Part shown: one piece after another, positions 6,908-13,908 of the stretch
Layout: every line of letters starts with the position of its first letter
Position numbering within the stretch: position 1 is the first letter of the stretch
NCBI GenBank assembly: GCA_028280145.1
Contig: JANQMM010000060.1
Location: 1 to 30,971 of the forward strand
DNA: 30,971 bases
Direction of reading: 5' to 3'
Source: Minisyncoccota bacterium
GTDB taxonomy: Bacteria; Patescibacteriota; Minisyncoccia; Phycocordibacterales; JACZSL01
Program-made: the position numbers and the translations under genes
The notes under the pieces: model-generated
What the model was told of the DNA's origin: nothing
Databases searched by the model: none
The model's input: the letters and a program-made list of their open reading frames with translations, nothing else

Positions 6908-8017
6908 CTATTTATTCATCGGCATCACCAAATAGAGAAATGATGTATCCGACACTCCTTTCATAACCACAGGACGACTCAAGCCTGTAAATGAGAGTGA
7001 TATGCTATCGGAGTTAATTGACTGAAGACAATCTGTTATGTATTTATGGTTGAAACTGATCTGCAAATCATCACCGGAAAGTGCAGCATCAAGTGTTTCT
7101 ACTGTCTCTCCGACATCTTTATTTTGTGACTTCAACACCACCTTTTTTTTACTCGGTTCAACCAGAAATTGTACTTGATTTGATTTATCAGAAAAAATAT
7201 TTATTTTCTTTAACACATTTATCAAGTCTTGTTTTAATACAATAACTTCTGATGTGAATTCTTTTGGAAGGATCTGTTTGTAATCGGGAAAATTCCCATC
7301 TATAAGTCTTGAGGTTACATATACACCCTTTGTGGTGAATACGATCTGATTTTCATTCAAATGCACTTCAATATCCGTATCATTCAGAAAATCAAACACT
7401 TTAATGATCTCAATAATATTCTTGATCGGAATAAGAATCGGTTCCATATCAATATTCTTTGAGATCGAAAGTGTTTTTTCACCAAGCCTGAATGAATCAG
7501 TTGCAACAAAATACATTTTCTTATCGAATACATAAATATACACCGTTGCAAGTTCAGGTTTAATTGTTGTAGTGGAAGCACTGAACCACACTGACTGCAC
7601 TCCCCGCAAAAAATCTTTCGAATTAAAAGTAAATGTTATATCCTCTTTCTCGATCTCAGGTAATGTTGGGAAGTCATCTGTTGGAAATGATTTAATGATT
7701 GTCTTGCTTTTAGGACTCGAAACGGAAAGATTTTCACCAGAAAGTGAGAGAGTTATGTCTTTGCTGTCATACATTGATGAAATAACACTCTGAAGAATGT
7801 TTCCGGGTACCACCACACGTCCTGGTTCGTGAATGGTTGCAGGAATGGAAAGCTCAATGCCAAGATCGATATTAGTGGCTCGAATCTTCAATACACCATC
7901 TTCATTTGCATCAAGAAGAAGACATCCCAAAACAGGGAGTGTTAGATTTTTTCCTGTTGTCTTTTCGGCAATTGAGATATTTTCAAGAAAAACTTCTTTT
8001 GAACAGGTTAATTTCAT
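6908..8017 (-). CDS. dnaN: DNA polymerase III sliding clamp (beta)
   Basis: The ring-shaped processivity clamp of the replicative polymerase. At 369 residues it has the normal three-domain length. Typical features are the N-terminal start MKLTCSKEVFLENI, the domain-1 TNIDLGIELSIPATIHEPG segment, the SFPTDDFPTLPEI linker to domain 2, the ATDSFRLGEKTLS motif, the DGNFPDYKQILP segment and the C-terminal LVMPMNK that forms part of the client-binding pocket. It is read after dnaA with the probable origin in the 273-base gap between them. No Shine-Dalgarno site is visible; the upstream 30 bases are almost pure A/T. Confidence 0.97.
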   Translation of the reverse strand: MKLTCSKEVFLENISIAEKTTGKNLTLPVLGCLLLDANEDGVLKIRATNIDLGIELSIPATIHEPGRVVVPGNILQSVISSMYDSKDITLSLSGENLSVSSPKSKTIIKSFPTDDFPTLPEIEKEDITFTFNSKDFLRGVQSVWFSASTTTIKPELATVYIYVFDKKMYFVATDSFRLGEKTLSISKNIDMEPILIPIKNIIEIIKVFDFLNDTDIEVHLNENQIVFTTKGVYVTSRLIDGNFPDYKQILPKEFTSEVIVLKQDLINVLKKINIFSDKSNQVQFLVEPSKKKVVLKSQNKDVGETVETLDAALSGDDLQISFNHKYITDCLQSINSDSISLSFTGLSRPVVMKGVSDTSFLYLVMPMNK

Positions 8018-8290
8018 ATATGTGTATATTTATATTCTCTAAAAACTACTATTACTATTAGTGTTGTGTATAAGTTGAAAACTAAGATATACCTTTCAGT
8101 GTGGGCATTATACATCCTTTTCTACTCAAGATTGTTTGTGTACAAAAGGTGTGTACAACCCCAACAACATTCATGGGAAGCAAAGCTCCCCATTGTTATA
8201 CACCGTTATGGTGCATCCTATCTACAGACTTCTAAGGAACATATCCACCCTCCAAACAATACTTATTCACACCTGAGCGAATGTATAAGT
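8018..8290. other. Probable replication origin oriC
   Basis: The dnaA-dnaN gap carries two perfect TTATNCACA boxes (8065-8073 minus, 8263-8271 plus). It also has close variants: TTGTACACA twice on the minus strand (8137-8145, 8150-8158), TTATACACC (8196-8204, plus) and ATATCCACC (8241-8249, plus). Beside the 8065 box, toward dnaN, are five DnaA-trio triplets and then an AT-rich block 8018-8045 as unwinding element. The order dnaA, boxes, trio, AT block, dnaN is that of the B. subtilis origin. A 77-codon plus-strand ORF across it (8066-8299) is not credible. Confidence 0.85.
8046..8060 (-). promoter_or_regulatory. DnaA-trio run (TAA/TAG triplets)
   Basis: Read 5' to 3' on the minus strand, the perfect box TTATACACA is followed by ACAC and then TAA TAG TAA TAG TAG, five in-phase triplets of the DnaA-trio type that guides DnaA onto single-stranded DNA in B. 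subtilis. An AT-only stretch follows. Confidence 0.75.
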
Positions 8291-9655
8291 CTACTTTAAT
8301 ATCGTTCTGATCTGATTGATCTCTTGTTCGAGTGTCGGGTCATTCTTTAGTTCCCTCTTGATCTTTTCACATGAGTGAATAACTGTTGTATGGTCTCTTC
8401 CTCCCAATTTTTGTCCAATACTTGGATACGATACATTGAAGTCTTCACGAAGAATATACATGATGAGTTGGCGTGGACGTACAATTTCTTTTCGTCTTGT
8501 TTTTTCGTAAATATTTGCTTCATCTACATCATAGAATTCAGATACTTTTTGTACCACTTCCTTCACTGATGCAGTTTTCTTAGGTTTTGCACTATTTTTG
8601 ATAAGATTTTCTACCTCATCGAGTTTTAATACAACTCCTTTGAGTTGTGATTGGCAAATAAGAATGTTAAGAACACCCTCAAGATCGCGGATATTTCCCT
8701 GTACCGTAGTTGCAAGGTATTCAATGATCTCATCAGAGAGTTGAAAGTTATTATGTGCCGCTTTTGCTTTTAAAATCGCAACACGTGAATCGTAATCAGG
8801 AGTTGGTATATCAACGATCATACCCGCTGCGAAACGCGATTTAAGCCGATTTTCAAGGTCTGAAATGAAATTAGGGTGTTGATCTGATGTAAAGACTATT
8901 TGTTTGTTGTCATCATAGAGTGCATTGAAGAGATGGAATAATTCTTCTTGCGTTTTCTCCTTTTTCGCAAAAAACTGAATATCATCCATGATCAGCACAT
9001 CATATGAGCGGTATTTTTCTTTGAAACTGTTCGCACGCATATCTTGGACCGCATTCAAATACTCCACCGTGAAGCGTTCACTGGTGATGTAATATACTTT
9101 TTTATCTGAATTGAGTTTCTTTAGATAGTTACCAACAGCTTGTGCAAGGTGTGTTTTTCCCAAGCCAGTCGGCCCGTAGAGAAATAGTGGGTTATAGGCA
9201 ATCCCGGGCTTTTTCACAACGGCTTGTGCTGCCGCATGAGCCAGTTCATTGAAAGCGCCAACCACAAATGATTCAAACGTATAACGGGGATTAAGGTTAT
9301 CGTTCTTGTTTATGTAGAAATTCTCCAAAGGAAGTTCGTTTACATTGCGAAGTGTGTTTTGTGAACGTGTGGAGTTTGTTGACGCTTTCTTCTTTACATC
9401 CTGTTCTTTGACAATGACGTATTCAAGCCCTCGAATTTCTCCGGCGAAACCACGAAGTGTTTTTAAAATGAACTTGTGATACTTCTTTGAGATCCAGTCT
9501 TTTACAAACTGACTCGGCACTCCGAGATATATGATCCCATCTTCCTCTTTAACAATGTGTGTATTCTTAAACCATGTAGTAAAATTTGCTTTAGATATAT
9601 TTAGTTCGACATCAATAAGCGTGTTTTCCCAAAGTTGCTTACTATCTATTGTCAT
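8291..9655 (-). CDS. dnaA: Chromosomal replication initiator DnaA
   Basis: The AAA+ initiator that binds DnaA boxes and opens oriC. All four domains can be traced in 454 residues: domain I (1-85, WENTLIDVELNISKANFTTWF), a short linker (about 86-120), the AAA+ domain with Walker A GPTGLGKT (161-168), Walker B LIMDD (221-225) and LENRLKSRF (267-275), and the DNA-binding domain IV with RPRQLIMYILRE (393-404) and the signature GGRDHTTV (418-425). It is divergent from rpmH. A TATAAT lies on the minus strand at 9716-9721, about 60 bases upstream. No Shine-Dalgarno sequence precedes the ATG. Confidence 0.98.
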   Translation of the reverse strand: MTIDSKQLWENTLIDVELNISKANFTTWFKNTHIVKEEDGIIYLGVPSQFVKDWISKKYHKFILKTLRGFAGEIRGLEYVIVKEQDVKKKASTNSTRSQNTLRNVNELPLENFYINKNDNLNPRYTFESFVVGAFNELAHAAAQAVVKKPGIAYNPLFLYGPTGLGKTHLAQAVGNYLKKLNSDKKVYYITSERFTVEYLNAVQDMRANSFKEKYRSYDVLIMDDIQFFAKKEKTQEELFHLFNALYDDNKQIVFTSDQHPNFISDLENRLKSRFAAGMIVDIPTPDYDSRVAILKAKAAHNNFQLSDEIIEYLATTVQGNIRDLEGVLNILICQSQLKGVVLKLDEVENLIKNSAKPKKTASVKEVVQKVSEFYDVDEANIYEKTRRKEIVRPRQLIMYILREDFNVSYPSIGQKLGGRDHTTVIHSCEKIKRELKNDPTLEQEINQIRTILK

Positions 9656-9715
9656 AATAAGGAGAATCGGTGAAATAAAGTGGCTAAAAAGTCACATCAC
9701 ATCCAGTAACTTCAA

Positions 9716-9721
9716 ATTATA
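9716..9721 (-). promoter_or_regulatory. Candidate -10 element for dnaA
   Basis: Perfect TATAAT on the minus strand, giving a leader of roughly 55 bases before the dnaA ATG. A perfect TTGACA exists at 9746-9751 but 24 bases away, too far for an ordinary sigma-70 pair, so the -35 is uncertain. Confidence 0.5.
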
Positions 9722-9811
9722 CCTAGATTGCATTTTTGTACATCTTGTCAAAAAAGAATAACTATGTTAATAAACTGTTAGCAATCAATAATGCGTAGAG
9801 GATAACGGTTA

Positions 9812-9840
9812 AGGACAAAATAAAACAAATTGTATAGAAT
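9812..9840 (+). promoter_or_regulatory. Candidate promoter for rpmH
   Basis: AGGACA (9812-9817) and TAGAAT (9835-9840) are spaced by 17 bases, with the rpmH ATG 20 bases further on. The flanking 9760-9860 stretch is very A/T-rich. Confidence 0.45.
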
Positions 9841-9860
9841 CTACGAATAATCAAAATAAC

Positions 9861-9995
9861 ATGTCTAAAACATATTCACCAAAGAGGCGTAAAAGAAGCA
9901 AAACACACGGATTTTTGGTCCGGAAAAGGACACCAGGAGGACGTAATGTGCTTAAAAGACGAGCTCAAAAGGGACGAAAAAAGTTAGCTCCATAA
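9861..9995 (+). CDS. rpmH: Ribosomal protein bL34
   Basis: A 44-residue, strongly basic protein of the large ribosomal subunit. The sequence opens MSKTYSPKRRKRSKTHGFL and contains the family's RTPGGRNVLKRRAQKGRKKL ending. Length and motif match bL34 exactly. It is divergent from dnaA and followed by rnpA, the near-universal bacterial order. The stop codon lies inside the loop of a hairpin with a T-rich tail, so part of the transcripts may end before rnpA. No Shine-Dalgarno site is visible. Confidence 0.97.
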   Translation: MSKTYSPKRRKRSKTHGFLVRKRTPGGRNVLKRRAQKGRKKLAP

Positions 9996-10006
9996 GCTAA
10001 CTTTTT
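9978..10006 (+). terminator. Intrinsic terminator/attenuator between rpmH and rnpA
   Basis: AAGTTAGCT (9981-9989) pairs perfectly with AGCTAACTT (9995-10003) around a 5-base loop. Flanking A and T runs extend the stem to about 12 bp and supply a T tract. It includes the last rpmH codons and stop, 17 bases before the rnpA start. Confidence 0.75.
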
Positions 10007-10022
10007 CCTTTATACTATCCAC

Positions 10023-10349
10023 ATGATGCGAAGAAACCACAGGCTTTCACGAGCGGCTTTTGATGAGGTGTTTACACAAGACAAGATCTCTCACTCCCCC
10101 GTTTTTATAAAAAAGGCCAAGAAAGTCGATTCTTGGAATGAATACGCAGTTTCAGTTGTGATTCCAAAGAAAGTTACGCGTCGTGCAGTGATGCGTAATC
10201 GTATTAAAAGACGGATTTATGGAATGATTCGCGAGTTTCTTCCCGAATTACCCCTACCGGAGCGTATTATTCTCATCCTTAAAAAAGATCCTCAAAAACT
10301 CTCAAACAAGGCGCTCAGAGACGAATTACGCCACCTGCTTGGTCTTTAG
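10023..10349 (+). CDS. rnpA: Ribonuclease P protein component
   Basis: The small basic protein cofactor of RNase P, which trims tRNA 5' ends. It has 108 residues, normal for the family. The diagnostic RNR motif is seen as RAVMRNRIKRRI (54-65), preceded by the strand SVVIPKKV and, at the N-terminus, the RLSRAAFDEVF helix. The first two codons are both ATG. It lies between rpmH and yidC as expected; a hairpin upstream may lower its expression relative to bL34. Confidence 0.95.
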   Translation: MMRRNHRLSRAAFDEVFTQDKISHSPVFIKKAKKVDSWNEYAVSVVIPKKVTRRAVMRNRIKRRIYGMIREFLPELPLPERIILILKKDPQKLSNKALRDELRHLLGL

Positions 10350-10381
10350 GGCGCTTGTAGTGCCACTTACTGCCTGATACA

Positions 10382-11125
10382 ATGATGTGCATGTTTAATG
10401 CGCTTTGGCACACATTTTTTTATGACCCGATCTACAATGGATTGGTATTTTTTATAGATATTGTACCTACTGCTGATGTTGGTATTGCGATCATTTTGGT
10501 CACTATCGTAGTGAAACTCATTATTTTTCCTCTCTCAAAAAAGGCTGTACGCACACAGATGCTCATGAAGCGAATTCAGCCACAGTTGGAGGAATTAAAA
10601 GAGAAACATAAGGATGATCGACAAAAGCAAGCTGAAGCAATGATGGCGATATATCGCGAGAATGACATCAGCCCGTTTTCAAGCATAGGTATTATTCTTA
10701 TTCAACTACCACTTATCTTCGCACTTTACTGGATGTTCTTTAACGGCGGTCTTCCGGATATTGATGCCGGGTTGTTGTATCCGTTTATTCCGATACCTGA
10801 TTCAGTGAACATGAATTTCATTGGTCTTGTTGACATGGCGGGAAAGAGCATTCTTCTTGCCGCAGGGGCCGGACTTACACAATACTATCAGATCTCTTTA
10901 ATGCTTCCTGAGATCGCAGAACGCAAAGATAATGCTTCACTCAAGGAAGATCTTACAAGAAGCTTTCAACTACAAATGAAGTATGTAATGCCAGCTTTTG
11001 TGTTTGTGGTTGCGTACTTCATTTCTGCCGCAGTTGCATTATACTGGCTAACCAGTAATATATTCTCAATTGGACAGGAATTTGTCATCAGAAAACAAGT
11101 GAAAGAAAAATTCCAAGAAAGCTAG
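10382..11125 (+). CDS. yidC: Membrane protein insertase YidC
   Basis: YidC/Oxa1/SpoIIIJ family insertase, 247 residues, the short form without the large periplasmic domain of Gram-negative YidC. The core membrane segments are visible: about 32-50 (first core helix), the cytoplasmic charged hairpin 55-90 (KRIQPQLEELKEKHKDDRQKQ), a helix near 98-118, and the C-terminal pair ending ALYWLTSNIFSIGQEFVI. The conserved arginine of the hydrophilic groove is replaced by Lys45 (TIVVKLIIFPLS). Starts at 10382, 10385 and 10391 are all possible. It lies in the rpmH-rnpA-yidC-jag order and ends three bases before jag. Confidence 0.94.
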   Translation: MMCMFNALWHTFFYDPIYNGLVFFIDIVPTADVGIAIILVTIVVKLIIFPLSKKAVRTQMLMKRIQPQLEELKEKHKDDRQKQAEAMMAIYRENDISPFSSIGIILIQLPLIFALYWMFFNGGLPDIDAGLLYPFIPIPDSVNMNFIGLVDMAGKSILLAAGAGLTQYYQISLMLPEIAERKDNASLKEDLTRSFQLQMKYVMPAFVFVVAYFISAAVALYWLTSNIFSIGQEFVIRKQVKEKFQES

Positions 11126-11128
11126 GTC

Positions 11129-11617
11129 ATGGAAAATGTTGAAATCAAAACCTTAATTGAAGAAACGCTCAACAAGATGTCGATAGATTTTGATTCTGTT
11201 GAAATGGAGGACAATGGTTTCAATACGACATTTCAGATCAAGACGGCGGATGCAGGTATTCTTATAGGCAATCGAGGTGAGACACTCGAAGCACTCAGTT
11301 ATCTTGTAAGAAGAATGATAAATCAAAAACTTCAAGGCACTGATGAAAAAGTGGTATTTGTGTTGGATGTGAACCAATATCAAACCAAGAAACTGGAAGA
11401 ATTCAAAGAGGGACTTAGAACTTCTGCCGATCGCGTAAGGCTTTTCAAAGAGCCGGTTGAACTTTCTCCCATGACAAGTTATGAACGCATGATCGTACAT
11501 TCGACATTTACTGATGATCCGGAGATCACCACTCAATCAGAAGGTGACGGACGATTTCGTCGCGTAATACTCAAACACGCAAGCAACACCTCAAAAGAGA
11601 GTAAAGAGAGCGTCTAG
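11129..11617 (+). CDS. jag: KH-R3H RNA-binding protein Jag/KhpB
   Basis: A single-strand nucleic-acid-binding protein, 162 residues, of the Jag/KhpB family, which in Gram-positives affects cell elongation and binds many RNAs. Residues about 30-85 are a KH domain with the GxxG loop in ILIGNRGETLEAL. Residues about 95-150 are an R3H domain, with Arg120 and His124 in YERMIVH and the closing GDGRFRRVILKH. The N-terminal Jag-N domain seen in Firmicutes is absent. It is translated right after yidC. Its stop is two bases from the convergent stop of the secretion operon's last gene and no terminator hairpin is seen there. Confidence 0.92.
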   Translation: MENVEIKTLIEETLNKMSIDFDSVEMEDNGFNTTFQIKTADAGILIGNRGETLEALSYLVRRMINQKLQGTDEKVVFVLDVNQYQTKKLEEFKEGLRTSADRVRLFKEPVELSPMTSYERMIVHSTFTDDPEITTQSEGDGRFRRVILKHASNTSKESKESV

Positions 11618-11619
11618 AT

Positions 11620-12924
11620 CTAAGAAGCGACCTCTTCTGAAGTTGTTGCACTATTCTCTTCAATGATTTGAGGCAACAGCAAGCTCCAGAGTGTGGAATC
11701 CTTTTTGTTCCTGAAGAGAAGCAAGCGTTCGTCGTTTGCAAGTGAAAGGTCAATCGCGTCGATGGCAACATTGAGCGTAGTGACTGGATTGGCAAGTTCT
11801 CTTGATTGGTATGTTTCGGTATCAATTTCCCATATGTTATCAGTGAACTGAACTACCCCCTGATACCATTTATCGGGAAGTTCTCCTTGTGGGATAAGAG
11901 TCGGGGCGCCACAATACAATTTCGTATTATTCGTTTTGCTCCATACGCATTTGTGTGCAAGTGTTGCAATTTCAAGGTCAGTTATCGTTTGTGTCTGTCT
12001 GTCAAATACATGAGACGAAATCCTTCCCGTACTGTTTGTTTTTGAGAAAAATATTTTTGAGAGATCACTATTTGCAAGTGCGGTCAGTCCTTTTTCTCCC
12101 CCAAACAATTTTTGGAAGGTTCCGGTATTTAAATCAACTGCATACATGAAACCGTCAGCGATGTGCGATGCTTTAGTTGTGGCAGTAAGCGTGTCTTCTT
12201 CCGCCCAGTCAATGATCCATTCACCAAAATCACTTTCAAACGAAGGTGTTTTTTCTTCGTTTTCAAAATCGAGAACATAACCCATCAGACCAAGTTTTTC
12301 AGGAATAGTAAGTAGCACTTTTGTTTGTGTCGGGTCCATGAGCAGATTGTCTACCCCGTCTTCAAAAAACCCTCCTTCAAGTTTTTTGAATTCACTTAGA
12401 CTTGACGTTGCCGTATCTGCAATAATTGAAGCTACATATGTTTTTATCACATCATTGTTTTCCTGCGCGTAACGTACAATGACATGTTCTGCGTTTCTAT
12501 GAAACACTGCATCGTGTATGCGAGGAAGTGTTGTGTTCGTAACCCTCTCGGTCGAAAGAGTGGCAAGTTCTACATCAAAGACATTTCCGCTTGTTCTTTC
12601 TACATAACGAACGAATATGTCACCGTTTTCAGATGTTGATGCGACGTATCCCCCTGTTGAAACATTGGATAGTGGTTGTAATGTGGCTCCCGAATCCAAA
12701 ACAACAGGAGATGATATTCCTTCGGGATTTTGCGTACTTGGTGAAGGGGGTCTTTCAGATCCATTACCTGTTCCATTGTCGTTGAATGGGAATAGATTCT
12801 GAAAAAATCCTCCCCCTTCTGGTGTTTGCCCGTTTTCTTGCGGTCCGGTCTTAGTTAGGATGAAAAACAAACCAACGGCAACAACGATGAATATAAGAAA
12901 TGTAATGATAAGAAACTTTTTCAT
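11620..12924 (-). CDS. Membrane-anchored beta-propeller-like protein, last gene of the secretion operon
   Basis: A 434-residue protein with an N-terminal membrane anchor (MKKFLIITFLIFIVVAVGLF) and a Gly/Pro/Asn-rich linker to about residue 80. The rest is a long beta-rich domain with short repeated strand patterns like those of TolB or WD-type propellers. Phrases such as GDIFVRYVERTSGNVF and VTNTTLPRIHDAVFHRNAEHVIVRY resemble proteins I remember from other CPR genomes, but I cannot name a family. The ATG at 12924 is preferred because it starts the basic-hydrophobic anchor, five bases after the pilin-like gene's stop. It may be a surface subunit of the adjacent machine. Confidence 0.75.
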   Translation of the reverse strand: MKKFLIITFLIFIVVAVGLFFILTKTGPQENGQTPEGGGFFQNLFPFNDNGTGNGSERPPSPSTQNPEGISSPVVLDSGATLQPLSNVSTGGYVASTSENGDIFVRYVERTSGNVFDVELATLSTERVTNTTLPRIHDAVFHRNAEHVIVRYAQENNDVIKTYVASIIADTATSSLSEFKKLEGGFFEDGVDNLLMDPTQTKVLLTIPEKLGLMGYVLDFENEEKTPSFESDFGEWIIDWAEEDTLTATTKASHIADGFMYAVDLNTGTFQKLFGGEKGLTALANSDLSKIFFSKTNSTGRISSHVFDRQTQTITDLEIATLAHKCVWSKTNNTKLYCGAPTLIPQGELPDKWYQGVVQFTDNIWEIDTETYQSRELANPVTTLNVAIDAIDLSLANDERLLLFRNKKDSTLWSLLLPQIIEENSATTSEEVAS

Positions 12925-12929
12925 ATTTG

Positions 12930-13904
12930 TTACCGTGATTGTGGTATACACCCTCTAAATACTTGAATGTTTATGTCGCCGATAAATAGATTCCACTCAA
13001 CTTGACATTGCGCGCGATCGGTAAAGGTTTGTGTTTCGGTTCTTCTGTCACTAATAATGTAATATTCCAACACATATATGGTTTCGTTATTTCCAGCTCC
13101 CGGCGGATTTTGTCCCGGAATTCCAGCTCCCGGCGGCTCAATATTAGTACACCCCTGGACAAGCGTATAGTTCCTCTCTTGCAATCGTACCTCTAATGCT
13201 TCTTCACATGGTGTCTCGTCGAATTGGAACCAACTGCCGCGGTCGAAGTATGCATACTCAACATCTCTACTGCATCTGTTTCCTGATTCTCGAACGGCAT
13301 ACCAATATTGTCCGGTTCCGTCTGGGACAGAACAGCTTTGGTTATCGGCGATCGTCCAGCGAGGAAGCCCGAGGACCGAGGCGAGCGTCTGTTCGCATGC
13401 AAGCAGCGATGCTTCACCAAATGTCACCACATTACCGCTACATTCATTTCTGACACTGAGCTGGTATGGTTGAGGTTCTCTTTGACCATCTTCCGCTCCC
13501 GGAGTGATCGGTTGGAGGTCCTGAAGATCAACGTTGATCTCACTTGTTATATCTGCAAAACTTCCACCAACCAGATCACTGTTTATTGTTTGAAGGAGGA
13601 TGAATGATGCAAGCGCAAGCAAAAGACCGCCAAGAACGTACTGGATACATGTTTTTGCGTTTCCTCTTGCAGGGATACTTTCACTTGTCATGAGTTGGAT
13701 ACCACAGATCATGAGTCTAATGACCGCAAGAATGATCGCAACGACAATGAATATATTGAAGAGGCTTTGGAAGTAATTGTCCGGGTTATCTACATCAAAC
13801 GTGGTATTTGGTATGTCTGAAATGGGAACAAACTCCTGTGCGTACACATATATCGGAAGCAAAAGAAGTGAAAGTACTGCAAATAGCGTCGTTCGAGTTA
13901 ACAT
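12930..13904 (-). CDS. VirB2/TrbC-like pilin core fused to a cysteine-rich domain
   Basis: 324 residues. Residues 1-22 are a signal peptide ending VYA. Two membrane helices (about 46-71 and 86-106) joined by MTSESIPARGNAKTCIQY match the VirB2/TrbC pilin pattern, in which a helix pair with a short polar loop forms the pilus subunit. Unlike ordinary VirB2 (about 100-120 residues) there is a roughly 190-residue C-terminal extension with eight cysteines (155, 170, 191, 211, 233, 252, 300, 319). The segments around 220-252 and 281-319 look like two copies of one module, separated by a PPGAG-repeat linker. The gene starts four bases after the preceding gene's stop. Likely an extracellular pilus-related protein with disulfides. 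Confidence 0.75.
   Translation of the reverse strand: MLTRTTLFAVLSLLLLPIYVYAQEFVPISDIPNTTFDVDNPDNYFQSLFNIFIVVAIILAVIRLMICGIQLMTSESIPARGNAKTCIQYVLGGLLLALASFILLQTINSDLVGGSFADITSEINVDLQDLQPITPGAEDGQREPQPYQLSVRNECSGNVVTFGEASLLACEQTLASVLGLPRWTIADNQSCSVPDGTGQYWYAVRESGNRCSRDVEYAYFDRGSWFQFDETPCEEALEVRLQERNYTLVQGCTNIEPPGAGIPGQNPPGAGNNETIYVLEYYIISDRRTETQTFTDRAQCQVEWNLFIGDINIQVFRGCIPQSR
13091..13136 (-). repeat. Short direct repeat coding for PPGAG linker
   Basis: A 16-base unit occurs at 13091-13106 and again at 13121-13136 (30-base period), coding for the repeated Pro-Pro-Gly-Ala-Gly of the linker between the two cysteine modules. Confidence 0.8.
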
Positions 13905-13908
13905 GGTT

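Noticed and set aside
8066..8299. 77-codon plus-strand ORF in the dnaA-dnaN gap
   Set aside because: It covers DnaA boxes and the origin layout and has no family-like sequence.
9716..9751. Perfect TTGACA and TATAAT upstream of dnaA as one promoter
   Set aside because: The hexamers are 24 bases apart, well beyond the usual 16-18; only the -10 is kept as a candidate.
11600..11640. Terminator at the jag/propeller gene junction
   Set aside because: Only short self-complementary hexamers (TCTAGA, AGATCT) are present, with no usable stem or T-run.
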